Source: Sipunculus nudus (Eukaryota; Annelida; Sipuncula; Golfingiida; Sipunculidae). Taken from it: 64,000 nt of DNA. The notes beneath the pieces are model-generated. The model was not told where the DNA came from. It saw only the letters and a program-made list of their open reading frames with translations, and searched no databases. Shown piece after piece: positions 34,601 through 46,942 of the stretch. Positions within the stretch are counted from its first letter, which is position 1. Each line of letters starts with the position of its first letter. Where the stretch lies: the NCBI GenBank assembly GCA_026874595.1, contig CM049316.1:50911676-50975675 (forward strand), read 5' to 3'. Position numbers and translations under genes: made by a program.

Positions 34601-34767
34601 AAAAAATAAACAAAATCCGATATAGTTTTTTGGATGACTTATTATTTGCAAAAAATTTGGCGATGCTAGCTCCTGCTGTTTTTGAGATAGCTAAGGTTAA
34701 CGTACAGACGACGCACGACACACGACGGACGCCGCCGCACCATCGCATAAGCTTACAGGTTCGCTAA

Positions 34768-35635
34768 TAAAAGCTACAGTTTTTGGCAAATTTCTTTCAA
34801 CTTTCAAAACTAACAAGCTGGAATCTTTATTTCTGCATGAAATGAAAATTATATCAACAGTGCTTACAGGAAACAAACATGCCATGATCAAAATTAGGCA
34901 AAATTTAAGGTACTGATTTTATATTTATGCTAAAAACTTATAAAATTTGAAAAATTCATAACTAATTTTGGGTATACAATTGAATCTTGATTAAATAATG
35001 TCATATCCCTGACAAAAAAAATTTCTAGCTTCAGCAAAATTCATGTTGAGAGTAAATATATTTCTTGTTTACAAAGTGCATTATGTTCAGGCCTATAACT
35101 TAAAACAGTTTCGCGATACTCACATAATTTCTGGCATGTGCATAGACTATAAATAGAAGAACATGTATATTTTATATGATCAAAGTCAGATCAGTGGTTT
35201 TGATATTAGGCAGTCTTGAAGTGTAAGAATGGGTTTTTAATTGAAAATTTAAGTTTTTTCTTAACATCTTGAAGGAATGAAATTCTAGTGACCAAACTTC
35301 TGGTATGGTAGGGGGGTTTGGGGGAAATCTAACTGTATGCCAAATTTTGGGAGCTGAGAGCTGGCCTGGGAAGCTGGGGAGCTGAGCTCTAGCAAACTGC
35401 ATGACACTTGCTTGATCTAAACAATACTTTACATGGTGCTTGAAAACTGGGATAAAATATACAGTTTTTGATCAACTGGTTTCAAATTTCAGATTTTAAC
35501 AGATTAAATCCTGATGTGTACATGCTGTGAAAATTAAATCTATAGCAGTTACAGGGAAAAAATGTCCCATGGTCAAATCTGAGCAAAATTTTAGGTACTG
35601 ATTTTATATTTATGCTAATAACTGATAAAATTTAA
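34768..35635 (+). repeat. Truncated hairpin-family body
   Basis: It matches the body of 28,320-29,703 (AGCTACAGTTTTTGG, TTTTGATATTAGGCAGTC) but lacks the ACGG tract and terminal hairpin. It ends where the AGGCCTACAGGCCT repeat begins. Confidence 0.6.
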
Positions 35636-35829
35636 ACAAGGCCTACAGGCCTAAAGCGAACCTGTGCAATAAGATTACACCAGGTATAATGCTTCAATGC
35701 TGGACCATTACTTTTCAAGAACATGTGTAACATGTATATGAACAATGCAAGTACTAAACACTTGGAATAAGAAACAATTAAACAAACATCACTGCTGCAA
35801 TTCTGGCATGGGTGCACACAACACAAAAA
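35636..35829 (+). repeat. AGGCCTACAGGCCT family, copy 2
   Basis: It matches 809-966 almost throughout (ATGCTTCAATGCTGGACCAT; GAACAATGCAAGTACTAAAC) and ends at GGGTGCACACAACACAAAAA. That tail also occurs at 9,280. Confidence 0.7.
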
Positions 35830-37720
35830 CTAGAATATGGGTAGTCAACATTGACTACTTGTATCTGCCAAAATCAGAGTGGGAAAGGTGAAGTGAGGCA
35901 TGGATTGAGTGGCAAGGGGAAACAGAGTGAGGTGTGTTGCATAATAGCCTGGATGTCTGCAGCCAAAATGTGTATGTAAGTTGCGCCACCAACCACAAAA
36001 TCCAGAAAGCTGTCCCAGATGTAAAAACATGCAAAATTTTAGGCAGATATGTCAAACCACTGCCGAGATACGAGTGATTTTAGCCCACGGCAGACAAACA
36101 TATGGACGCTGTGCAAAAATGGTGGCAGGTGGCACCACCACTTTTGTGTATGATTAAGAGCTATGTAAGATCTATACACATGATAAATTTCAGGGGGGAT
36201 ATGTCAAACCAGTCCTGAAATATAGGCCTGAATGTTTGCAGCGGATCGGTCAAACGGTTCCCGAGATATGTGGGTTTATGTGTGGAAACAGACACACAAA
36301 TGGACGCTGGGCAGACAGGAAAGGTCAGAGGTCAACCAAAAATGAGGGCACAGCAGTTCACATGTAACCTGATCATAATTCCCAATTTTAACAAGGCCTA
36401 CAGGCATAATGCGAACCTGTGCAAAGTTTAGGAGTGTGAGTGGAGGTTTATTTTTAAAATTTAATATTGATCCTCTCAAGTCCTGCATATCTACTACAGT
36501 CATTATGATTTCAGCAAAATGGACATTTCCAACCTGCAAGTTTCAGACTAGGACATTTTAAAACCAGAATATAGGTAGTCGACAAGCGTATATGTGTATC
36601 CACAGAAATCAGGGTGGGACGGGTGAAGTGAGGCATGGATTAAGTGGCAAGGGGAATACAGTGAGGTGTGTTGTATATTAGCATGGATGTCTGCAGCTTA
36701 AACGTGAATGTAGGTGGTGCCACCTGTCATAAAATCGAGAAAATTGTCCAGAATGTATAAACCTGCAAAATTTCAGGTGGATAAGTCAAACCATTGCTGA
36801 GATATGAGTGATTTTATCCCAAGGCAGATGAACAGATGGACGCTGTGCATAAGTTGTTGCAGGTGGCGCCACCAGTTTTGCCTACGATGAAGAGCTATGT
36901 GAGATCTATACACATGCAAAATTTTGGCCCAATTGGTCAAACGGTTCCCGAGATATGAGCTTGGATGTCTGCAGAGTAAACCTGAATGTAGGTGGCGTCA
37001 CCTGTCATAAAATCGAGAGAGCTGTCCAGGATGTATAAACCTGCAAAATTTCAGGTGGATAAGTCAAAACACTACTGAGATATGAGTGATTTTATCCCAA
37101 GGCAGATGTACAGATGGACACTGTGCATAAATGGTTGCAGGTGGCGCCACCAGTTTTGCCTATGATGAAGAGCTATGTGAGATCTATACACATGCAAAAT
37201 TTTGGCCCAATCGGTCAAATGGTTCCCGAGATATGAGCTTGGATGTCTGCAGAGCAAACATGAATGTAGGTGGTTCCACCTGTCATAAAATTGAGAAAGC
37301 TGTCCAGGATGTATAAACCTGCAAAATTTCAGGTGGATAAGTCAAACCACTGCTGAGATATGAGTGATTTTATACCAAGGCAGATGAACAGATGGACGCT
37401 GTGCATAAATGGTTGCAGGTGGCGCCACCAGTTTTGCCTATTAAAAGAGCTTTGTGAGATCTATACACATGAACAGATGAACAGATGGATGCTGTGCAAG
37501 AATGGTTGCAGGTGGCGCCACCATTTTTAGTGTATGTTATAAAGCTATCAGAGGGCTACATTTGTGCAAAATTTTTAGCCTTATCAGTCAAACGGTTCCC
37601 AAGATATGTGGTTTATGTGTGGAAACAGACGCACAAATGGACACTTGGCAGCGAGGAAAGGTCAGAGGTCAACCAAAATTGGAGGAGCTGCAGTTCACAT
37701 GAGACCTGATGATAAACCTG
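35830..37720 (+). repeat. CTAG-headed repeat and 278-bp palindrome array
   Basis: It opens with CTAG (35,830-35,833), then a diverged array. The landmark AGGCAGATG recurs at 36,822, 37,100 and 37,378 (278-bp period). Perfect GGTGGCGCCACC lies near 36,864, 37,139, 37,417 and 37,510. A short AGGCCTACAGGC unit sits at 36,392. The small Ala/Gly-containing open frames repeated here follow the satellite period and are not genes. Confidence 0.85.
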
Positions 37721-37725
37721 ATTCG

Positions 37726-40128
37726 CTAAAAATGCAAACCAATTTTTTTTTTAAAACAGTTGAAAGATATAGTTCCATTATCTGGGAATTCTGCATCTAG
37801 ACACCCGCCAGAGCCAGGTCAGTTGCCATGGTGATGTCTGGACCCCACCTGTTTGTACTGAGTGACCGTTTGACTTGGCTGCTGAAACTCAGCATGTTGT
37901 CAAATCCGTTTTCAAACACAGAAAGCCTTTTTCAATTGGCTATAATGCTTTTTTAAAGATGTATTTACCCAATCTATTCTTATAAAACTGGCAGATCCCT
38001 ACCATAGAATAATTCTTGTTAAGTTTAAACCAATCAGCTTAACAGTTTCATCATAAATCAGTGTATAAGCTAGAAGAGATTTAAAAATTACATTTTTGCT
38101 CATAAAAAACACATCAATGTAGGTGGCACCACCAATACCTCAATTTCAGATATGACATATGTGATAAACATTGGTATAAAATTTGGTGATTATAGCTCTA
38201 GCCGTTTCTGAGATTTTAATTTTAGTGTGCTTATTTGGACAGATGACTAAGTTCAACCTCCTGTAACTCAGCCAAAAATCTCCCAAATGGAACCATTCGA
38301 AACAAACTTGAGAAAGATTGTTCCAGGGATCATTTCTGTGAAATATTGGACAATTTGCCTGGACAGTTTTGGAGAAGAAGATTTTTAAAGCTTTTTATGC
38401 TTTTTCCCTATAAAATCTAAGAAAATGCAGTTAGAAAAAATTAAACAAAACGGACAGAATTTTTAGGATGACTGATTATTTGCAAAAAAATTTAGTGATG
38501 CAAGCTTCTGCCGTTTTTCAGATAGCTATGGTTAACATACAGATGACGCATGACGCCGCACCATCGCATAAGCTCACAGGTTCGCTAAAAATGCAGTTTT
38601 TCAGATGGCTAATTTTTTGCATGAAATTTCATGATGCTAGCTTTAGTCATTTTTTGAGATAGTATGGGTTAACATACAGACGACGGACACTGCCACACCA
38701 TCGCATTAGCTCACAGGTTCACTAAAAATTACTACAGATGCATATTGAATGCAAAATTATAATACAGATACATCTCACTGATGGCAAAATCTTGAATAAA
38801 GTTGAGTATGGATACCAATTATTTATAATCCATGTACAGCCGTCTTTATATACCCACAGAGAGCTGTATACCTGTGATTTTAAACATTGTCTGGCATGAG
38901 AAATATCTAAAATCATGAATCTACATTTTTTAAAAGCTTTTAAAAAAAACATTCTTGTCAATATCAACCATAGATAACCTAAAATCTAAATGTCTAGAGG
39001 CATGATGTAATAAATGCTGATAAACTGGAGCCAGTCTAGATGTATCTAGATGTATCTGTGTATCTGCTTCACACAGCTAACATATATGGTAAAATGACTC
39101 AATTCAATCTTTATTATTCAGCCAAAATTCATCCTTTGGAAGCATAAAAGACAGTTATTATAAGAATTATTCGGGGGATTATTCTTGTAAAATATTAAAC
39201 AAATTGGCCCCAGTGGCGTCAGTCAAAAATATTTTGCAGGTTTATAACTCATATGGGAAATACAGCAAAATGGTTAGGTAAAGCTTCCCATAACTCAGCC
39301 AAAAATCACTGAACCAAAACCATTTGAAAAAACTTGAATTATCAACATCTAAGGATAGTTAATGTGTGAGATATAAGAATTTGGCCCATTGGTTTTTGAG
39401 AAGAAGATCTTTGTAGCCACTGAGCTAAAATTGGCTGTTATGGCATATGACTAAATTCAGCTTCCCTTAACTCAGCCAAAAGTCACTGAACTGAGCCATT
39501 TAAACAAACTTCAGAAAACACGACCCTAGGATCATTTATGTGCGATATTAAACAATTTGGCCATATGGTTTTAGAGAAGAAGTTTTTTGTAGCCGTCAGA
39601 ATGATACTGGCACTGATGACCCTGTACAAAAAAGGCCGACGCAGTTTGCGCCACCAATACCTTAATTTCAGATATGACTCATGTGACCAATATTGGCATT
39701 TAATTTGGTGATGATAGCTCCAGCCGTTTCTGAGATTATAATTTTAGTATGCTTTTTTGGACAGAAGACTAAGTTCAACTTCCTGTAACTCAGCCAAAAA
39801 TCACCAAACTTAAACCATTCAAACAAACTTGAGAAAGATTGTCCCAGGAATCATTTCTGTGAAATAGTGGACAATTTGGCTGAACAATTTTGGAGAAGAA
39901 GATTTTTAAAGCTTTTTAGCTTTTCCTCTATAAAATCTAAGAAAATGCAGTTAGCCAAAAAAAAAGCAAAATCCAATGGAGTTTTTTAAGATGACTAATT
40001 TTTTGCATAAAATTTCGTGATGCTAACTCTTGCCGTTTTCAAGACAGTATGGGTTAACGTACAGATGATGGACGACAGATGCCGGACGACGCCACACCAC
40101 CGCATATATAAGCTAATAGGTTCGCTAA
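37726..40128 (+). mobile_element. CTAA-ended Helitron-like elements, nested or tandem
   Basis: CTAA-type junctions occur at 37,726, 38,585, 38,722 and 40,125, each behind GATTCG or CACAGGTTC(G/A). The bodies repeat the 9.8-12.2 kb family, including one diverged 177-bp unit (39,280-39,460). Insertion of copies near each other's ends is the likely cause. Confidence 0.5.
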
Positions 40129-40139
40129 AAATTTAGATG

Positions 40140-41135
40140 ATATTATTACTATATTTTGAATAAAATTATATTTGGCCCAATAATTTCAACTAATTTTAAA
40201 TAAATAGTTAAACTCTCATAACATTTGTGCTAGTGCTAATCTTAGGTATAGGTAACCTGTAATCATTGAATAACAGTTAACTCTTTTTTAAAAAGCATGA
40301 TAATTAACATGACTTATAGTGGACATTTTTTTCAAATACTTCTGCTGCAATGCAGATAAAGTTATAAGGCCAAGTCAAAACCAGTTTGAAATAGCACTCC
40401 TTTTCCAAAAGTAAATAATATAAATGACATCAGCCCTCTTCCCTCTCCAAGGATCTTATCAAAATGTTTACATAACTTGAGTTAAACCCCATCATCCTAA
40501 TAAACCAGATTATATTACCACACAAACCCAACATTTGTCTACCCCTTCTTCTAATTCATATTTTATGATCATAAATAACAGCTGAGGGCCGTGACCCATG
40601 TGTGCCTTGTTTTGCATCTGCTGTTACTGAGAGATTATGGGTTAATGTACTGATGACCCACATACAAAAAAGGTTGATGCAAGTGATGGCACCAATACCT
40701 TAATTTCAAATATGACTCAAGTGACAAACATTTGCATAAAATTTGGTGATGATAGCTCCAGCCATTTCTGAGATTGTATTTTTAGTATGCTTTTTCAACC
40801 AAATGACTAAGTTCAGCTTCCTGTACTTTATTCAGCAACAAATCACCCAACTGGAACTATTCAAACAAACTTGAGAGAGACTGTTCCTGGGATTAATTCT
40901 ATGAAATATTAAACAATTTGACTGGACAGTTTCAGAGAAGAAGATATACTTAAAGGTGTTTTACCTTATTCCCTGTGTTAGCTTTTTCCCTATAAAATCT
41001 AAGTAAATGCAGATAGTCAAAAAATTTTTAAAGATGACTAATTTTTGCATAAAATTTAATTATTTGGGTTAATTTAAGGAAGACATACAAGGCGGACGGT
41101 GGATGGATGATCCCAAACCATCGCATAAGCTCATA
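40140..41135 (-). repeat. Inverted copy of the AT-rich family plus element fragment
   Basis: 40,140-40,612 is the reverse complement of material near 19,640 and 22,140-22,400, ending at a degenerate GTGACCCATGTGTGCCTTGT head. A fragment of the CTAA family follows, with a decayed ATCGCATAAGCTCATAG end near 41,120. Confidence 0.6.
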
Positions 41136-41577
41136 GTGTGATAACTACCAGAAACCTGGAGAAGCCATCCATGTACGATTAGCTATAGCTTCACAATCAG
41201 TGAATACTAATATTCTGCAAATTAACGTCTAAATTTCCTTTGTCAACATCTCACTTGAATTAATATATGTGTTTGAACCTGTTTGGTTGGCAGCAAAGGC
41301 CTGCTGAAGCTTTGATTCACTGCACAAAAAGGCGTATCAAATGTTAGTGTCAAAAATATGAAAACCTGGTAAAATTATCCACAGGTTGGTGATTCAATGA
41401 AATGCATGAGACTTCACACATGACCAGGAAGATGTATTCCAGTTGTTGCTTGGTAGACAGCTAGCCAATAGGAAGAGGTGTAACAGACTAATTAGACAGT
41501 CACATATGATGAGTTGTAAGTGAGTCTTGGTTAAACATTTTCAAGGCTCTGTGCCATGAAAGTTCATATATACATAC
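41136..41577. other. Intron sequence just downstream of the host exon
   Basis: No repeat copy was recognised. On the minus strand it starts at the donor GTATGT (41,577-41,572) and begins the long intron that reaches 13,058. Confidence 0.5.
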
Positions 41578-41701
41578 CACTTGCACTTTTGGCCCTTGCT
41601 CTGCGTTGGTCTCCACCCTTCAAGGAATTACTGCTGATTGGTCGTAGGCGCTGCATGGTATGTGGGCCAACGACTTTTTCAAGATCATAGATTTCCAGCT
41701 G
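41578..41701 (-). CDS. Internal coding exon of the same unnamed host gene
   Basis: The exon is 124 bp, encoding QLEIYDLEKVVGPHTMQR and then an Arg/Ser/Lys-rich stretch ending RARAKSAS. The acceptor is CTTTTTCTAGCAG, a tandem NAGNAG site, so the first Gln may be optional (start at 41,701 or 41,698). The donor is G|GTATGT, phase 1, and joins the exon at 13,057 to form a Gly codon without breaking the frame. Two exons with coherent phase and good splice sites make this the best candidate for a living gene in the window. I do not recognise the protein. Upstream exons must lie at higher coordinates, perhaps beyond the window, and further phase-compatible exons inside the intron cannot be excluded. 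Confidence 0.7.
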
Positions 41702-43346
41702 CTAGAAAAAGACAGAAAATGGTTCATAGGAGATATGATCTGTGATTAGAATGACCATTTAATTAGAGATAAGTCTTGCCATTTAGAAGTGATGAAAGTA
41801 TAAATGTAAATTATGCAGTCTCTTTATGATTGACCCTTTACTGTTCAGATTAGCCTGCAGATTGTCACACTCGTACTGTTCAGATTAATTTTACAATTTT
41901 TTCCACATTTTGACATGAATTCATATAAGAGACATTAACTCGGTAACCGTTCAAGGTATCTTTGTGAAATTTTGAGCATTTACTGTCAGGTCCTTTATAT
42001 TAATTATGTTAATTTTTGCAAAACTTATTTACCATGTATGCAACTCGGGTAAATACAGGTAAAAATGTAGTACCTGTATTTCCGCCCACTGGTAGTTCAC
42101 CAAAGTGACCCCTTCATTTTGTTCAAGGAAAACCATTTACCATATTTTATCAAAAAAGGGGGAAATATAGGGAAATTATTTTACTCCAAGGTATTTATTA
42201 ATTACAGGTAAGTAAATATTGAAAGAGAACCATCGACAAACCAGTAAAAATGGATTTCACAGTGGAAGTTAAATATTTTTTCATCTGAAAAGCTGGCTGA
42301 CCCAAAGAGCTTGTTCTATGACTCTGTTAACTCATAACATATATGTTTACCTGTACAGGAAGTACAGGTAAATATTTTTTTCTGAATGACTGTGCCAACA
42401 CCTTGTTCATCATTACTAGGACTATAAATTAGGACCTTATTTATATATGGACTGTACAATTCGCTTTTTATATCAGAACAGGTGATATTTAATGCAGGCA
42501 TTAAGTTACCTCTGTGTATACCTTTGATCTTCAATTGATCTAATTACCTGTGGCAATGACAAAATCAGGCTGAATATAGTGACAGAGAAGAATATTTATG
42601 ATCAAGTCAGCTAAGTAAAAACATTTATTATATTTATTTTACTGACACATAAGTTATGAATGTAAATACTGGCTATGGTTACCTGTAAAAATATGCTCAC
42701 CTGTACAGCTCAGTTCAGGTTAATTCAGGTAAATTATTATTTTTTTATTGAAGAATATATTTATACAAGTAATAAGGGATACCAACAGAATAAATTTATA
42801 TTTTGTGTGGCATGTGTACATTATATGATTTACTGGTACTAACTGCACAATTTATTGGGTTACCTTTGATCTTAAATGGATTTAAAAACCTTTGCCGGTA
42901 CAGAAAATAAAGACTAATTCTCAGTTGAAGACTTGGAAGGAAATTTTTGAAGGAACCAAAACAATATGCAAAAACTATCTTTACATCAACTGCACAGCCA
43001 CTCAAGTTGCGCATTTCAATTTTGGCATTATAAATGTTATATGTGTTTCCTATAAAATAAAAAAAAACAGTGCTTACAGGCAAAAAAGTGCAACTGAGGG
43101 GAACTGAGACTCAGCTGGGTAAAGCCAGCCAGGAGCCAAGTGAGTTATGTAATAGGCTGGACAGGCCAGGGCTGCAGCTCTCTCTCACTCTCTCTCTCTC
43201 CAAAAAAACACTCTACTCGGCTGGCCTGATGTAAACAATACTTGACATGGTAGTTCTAACTTGAATAAAAGCTACAGTTTTTGACAAATTGCTTTCAAAT
43301 TTCAGATTATAAAATATTTAATCCTTGTGTGCACAAGCTGTGAAAA
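41702..43346. other. Mostly unique AT-rich DNA upstream of the host exon
   Basis: No gene was recognised. Part of this DNA carries the CAGGTAA cluster listed separately. A short CT tract lies at 43,180-43,200, and the last 150 bases belong to the hairpin-family body. Confidence 0.5.
42056..42732. promoter_or_regulatory. Cluster of CAGGTAA / TTACCTG sites
   Basis: CAGGTAA occurs at 42,056, 42,205, 42,365 and 42,726; the inverse TTACCTG at 42,347, 42,544 and 42,679; TACCTG at 42,071; and CACCTG/CAGGTG near 42,482 and 42,699. For an AT-rich 680-bp stretch this is far above chance for a 7-mer. CAGGTA/TACCTG is the core bound by ZEB/Snail-type zinc fingers and resembles the Zelda-type CAGGTAG. 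It could be an intronic enhancer or the remnant of a short repeat. Confidence 0.35.
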
Positions 43347-45292
43347 CTAGATATTTCTAGGTATCCCCAAACAATTGATCCCCCCTTTAAGAATAGGCCC
43401 CCCATCTTCAGCAGCATATACTGACACTTTGCAAGCGAATATCATCAGGTTTCTTCCATTTTTCAACTTGAGAAATAATATTTTTCACCAAACATGGGGG
43501 CCAATATGTTGAATCTCTCTTGAGAAAAGAGCATTTATTTATTTTACGGGAACATGCAGGTAGGTGGCGCCACCTGTCTGGTTTTCAAGAAAACTTTCCA
43601 TGCTGGATTGACATGCCAAATTTCAGACCTATATATATCTTGAACCACTCAGGAGATATGAGCAATTTTCACCCAAAGCACATGTACTGAAGGACGCACC
43701 TCAAAACCATTACAGATGGCACCACCAGTCTTCAGTACAAGTTGGAGGAGTCCAAGATCTATGGATAGGCACAATTTCAGGCCAATAGGGCAAATAACTC
43801 CTCAGAAAAGGGCATTAATTTACTCTACAAACAAGGCCTACAGGCCTAATGCGAACCTGTACAAAGTTTGGGCGTATGAATGGAGGCAGATGAACAGATG
43901 GACGCTGTGCATAAGTTGTTGCAGGTGGCGCCACCAGTTTTGCCTATGATGAAGAGCTATGTGAGATCTATAAACATGCAAAATTTTGGCCCAATTGGTC
44001 AAACCATTTCCGAGATATGAGCTTGGATGTCTGTAGAGTAAACCTGAATGTAGGTGGCGCCACCTGTCATAAAATCAAGAGAGTTGTCCAGGATGTATAA
44101 ACCTGCGAAATTTCAGGTGGAAAAGTCAAACCACTGCTGCGATATGAGTGATTTTATCCAAAGGCAGATGAACAGATGGACGCTGTGCATAAATGGTTGC
44201 AGGTGGCGCCACCACTTTTGCCTATGATGAAGAGCTATGTGAGATCTATACACAAGCAAAATTTTGGCCCAATCGGTCAAACGGTTCCCAAGATATGAGT
44301 TTGAATGTCTGCAGAGTAAACGTGAATGTAGGTGGGGCCACCTGTCATAAAATCGAGAAAGCTGTCCAGGATGTAAACGTGAATGTAGGTGAGGCCACCT
44401 GTCATAAAATCGAGAAAGCTGTCCAGGATGTATAAACCTGCAAAATTTCAGGTGGAAAAGTCAAACCACAGCTGAGATATGAGTGATTTAATCCCAAGAC
44501 AGATTAACAGGATGACGCTGTGCAAAAATGGTTGCAGGTGGCACCACCATTTTTAGTGTATGTTATAAAGCTATCAAAGGGCTACATTTGTGCAAAATTT
44601 TTAGCCTGATAGGTCAAACGGTTCCCGAGATATGTGGGTTTATGTGTGGAAACAGACGCACAAATGGACGCTGGGCAGAGAGGAAAGATCAGAAGTCAAC
44701 CAAAAATGAGGGCGCAGCAGTTCACATGTGACCGATCATAATTCCGAAATTTAAAAAATTCTGCCCAGTGGTTATGGAGGAGTTTTCCGGAAACCTATGC
44801 AGCGATGGCGGCAGCTTCGGCGTCCGACTGAAAACATAGTACCCGCAAAACTCTGTTTTGGCAGATACAATGATTGTAGCTGGCATCACCAGTCTTATAT
44901 ACAATGAAGAGATATATAAATATGCCCAATGTCAGACTGATATGTCAAACCCCTCCTGTGAAATAAGCAGGGACATACACTGTGCAAAAATTATTGTAGG
45001 TGGCGCCACCAGTCTTGTACACTATAAAGCTACCCGATATGTATACACATGCCCAATTTTAGGCTGATGTATCAAATTCCTCTGTAGAAATAAGCAGGCG
45101 CATACACTGCAAAAGTCAATGTAGGTGGTACCACCTGTCTTGTTAATGAGAATACCACCAAAGACGCATAGACAGGTCAAACTTCCCCAGAGTTTGATGC
45201 ACTGGGCTGACAAGGCTTAGGTGAGTAAGGCAGTTGCCCCCCAGTGACCTGTGACAAATTGCTGCCTCAAGCTACTGCACTGAGTGAACTCT
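43347..45292 (+). repeat. CTAG-headed region with palindrome arrays
   Basis: It opens with AAAACTAGATATTTCTAGG (CTAG 43,347-43,350), related to the hairpin element at 15,994 but with a decayed hairpin. Palindromes GGTGGCGCCACC lie near 43,564, 43,924, 44,054, 44,204 and 45,000. 43,860-44,740 is a 278-bp array with a short internal duplication (GTAAACGTGAATGTAGGTG at about 44,319 and 44,373). 44,755-45,292 matches 29,704-31,080 without the hAT-like insert. The repeat ends abruptly at 45,292, where the Helentron begins. Confidence 0.8.
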
Positions 45293-45610
45293 GTGCTTTG
45301 ATGATTTGGTTCTTACACAATTTCTGGTGTTATTAAACTCATTGGTAGATGGGAAAAAATATTAATATTTAAATACTAAAGAACAGTAAACAATTTAAAC
45401 ATTGTTTTACAGTTTTAAAAACTGTTACAGTAAAATTGAGCCAAAGATCAAAATCTATCAACTGGAACAAGCCTACAATCCCCCACAACTTTATCAAGCT
45501 TAATTACTTTTTTGAGCCTCAGACAGGTATCTAATTATCAAGGGGGGGGGACCATTGAAACAATATGATCAGTGCTAAATGAATGTATACATATAGCTGA
45601 AGAGTTTTCC
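45293..45610. other. Helentron 3' flank
   Basis: Non-coding DNA between the end of the endonuclease frame and the repeat boundary at 45,292. It includes the inverted pair CAGTTTTAAAAACTG near 45,411 and a run of 9 G at 45,542-45,550. It probably holds the Helentron 3' end; no CTRR plus hairpin could be assigned with confidence. Confidence 0.4.
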
Positions 45611-46942
45611 TTACATTAATGATTCCAGTGCAGCATAAATAAATTTGTGATCTGACCAAGGGGTATCAATGGTTTCACAAACCTGAATATCACGGTTTGA
45701 ATATATGTGATCTATTATAGTATTATTGTCTGTAGTGCACTCTGACATTTATTGCTGGCATTTTAAATAATTTTTTATCATATTTATTTTTCCATTATTT
45801 GATGGATCCTGTGTGTTTAAGTTTGTGTCACCAATCACAATCAAAGGCAAATCTGTATTCACAAGGTTTACCATACTTGTAATTGCATTTACAAAAGATA
45901 CTTTGTCACATGATGGGGAAATATAAAGCACTATTATTTGTAATTGGTATTCTTTAAATTTGAACAACTGAAATGTAAATTCAAAGTTTTCAGTTGAATA
46001 GTTGTGTTGCATTTCAATTTATAGAAATTTGTGGTTGTAAATTGCCAGTCCATGTGCAGGTCTAGTATTGGAACCAGTTTTACGTTGATCATTTCTTGAG
46101 AGTAAATAGTTCTCAAGAGCATAATCTTGATTGTCATCTGAGTGTTTTAACCTTGTTTCTGCTAGAGCAATTATGTCTGCACCTTTAATTAAATGATTAG
46201 TTTTCATATCAAGAAAATGATAGTGGAGGGATCTTGTATTGTGGAAAACAATTTTTAAGGATGATTTGTCTAAATCATAAACTGGTGTGAAAGAGAGTTT
46301 AACTAAAGCAGTTTCTTTGAGCCTTTCCATTTCATTTGTTACTTCTTTGGAAACAGATATCTTGTCTTCATTTAGCTCTAAAATTTGTAGACCTGATAAA
46401 TTTCTTACTCTGCTGAATGCCACATAATGTATGTGGTTTTCTTTGTATGGGGATGTTTTAACAACAATATTATCATATGTTAATCCTTGTGCTTTGTGAA
46501 TTGTCTTTGCTGCTGAGGATGTCAATGGGAATTGAGTACGAGTTACATTGTGTTTATTGTAAAGAAAGGTTCTGTCAACAGCAAATACTGGGGTCCAAAG
46601 CTTATCAATTCCCGTAGTATAATAGGATGAATACTGTTTCCGAGTTCTTTTACCCGTTTTATTGTCATCAAAAGTAACCCACAGAATACTTGGAACATTT
46701 CTTTTTTCTTGAAGGTACTGAATGTGTCTCAAAATGCAATCTGTGCCATTTGTTAAGCCATCATCCACATCAATATTAACTGTAATATGATATCTTAAGT
46801 CTAATCGAAGATTAAGTTCTTTATCTAAATTAGCTGTAACATGTGAATCAACATTTTGAAGTGGTTCCTTTAATTTTTTTGAAACATTTTTTGTTGCATC
46901 TCCAGCCACAGTATCTAGTGCTAAAACAGTATCTGAGTCAAT
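45611..46942 (-). pseudogene. Helentron: end of Pif1-like helicase and AP endonuclease domain
   Basis: The frame opens after a TGA at 46,943-46,945 with IDSDTVLALDTVAGDATKN. It continues with helicase C-terminal motifs (FPLTSSAAKTIHKAQGLTYD; HYVAFSRVRNLSGL), then an exonuclease-endonuclease-phosphatase domain: IALAETRL, VIGDTNLN and, near the end, TIIDHIYSN and WSDHKF. The final stop is TAA at 45,611-45,613. The reading frame is the same throughout but is cut by TAA at 46,019-46,021 and TAA at 45,749-45,751. The join between LTQI and DSDTV lacks roughly the 100 residues that Pif1 proteins carry between motif III and the DTV.GD segment, so an internal deletion is inferred. Two nonsense codons inside the nuclease domain rule out activity. 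Confidence 0.85.

Larger units (their letters stand above)
31441..34767 (+). mobile_element. CTAA-ended Helitron-like element interrupted by a nested element
   Basis: The body matches 9,836-12,242: a single diverged 177-bp unit near 32,060-32,230, then a palindrome unit at 32,419. The tail CATCGCATAAGCTTACAGGT, TCG, CTAA ends at 34,764-34,767. It is split at 32,726-34,600; the paralogous stretch near 60,200-60,260 runs through without the insert. Confidence 0.55.
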
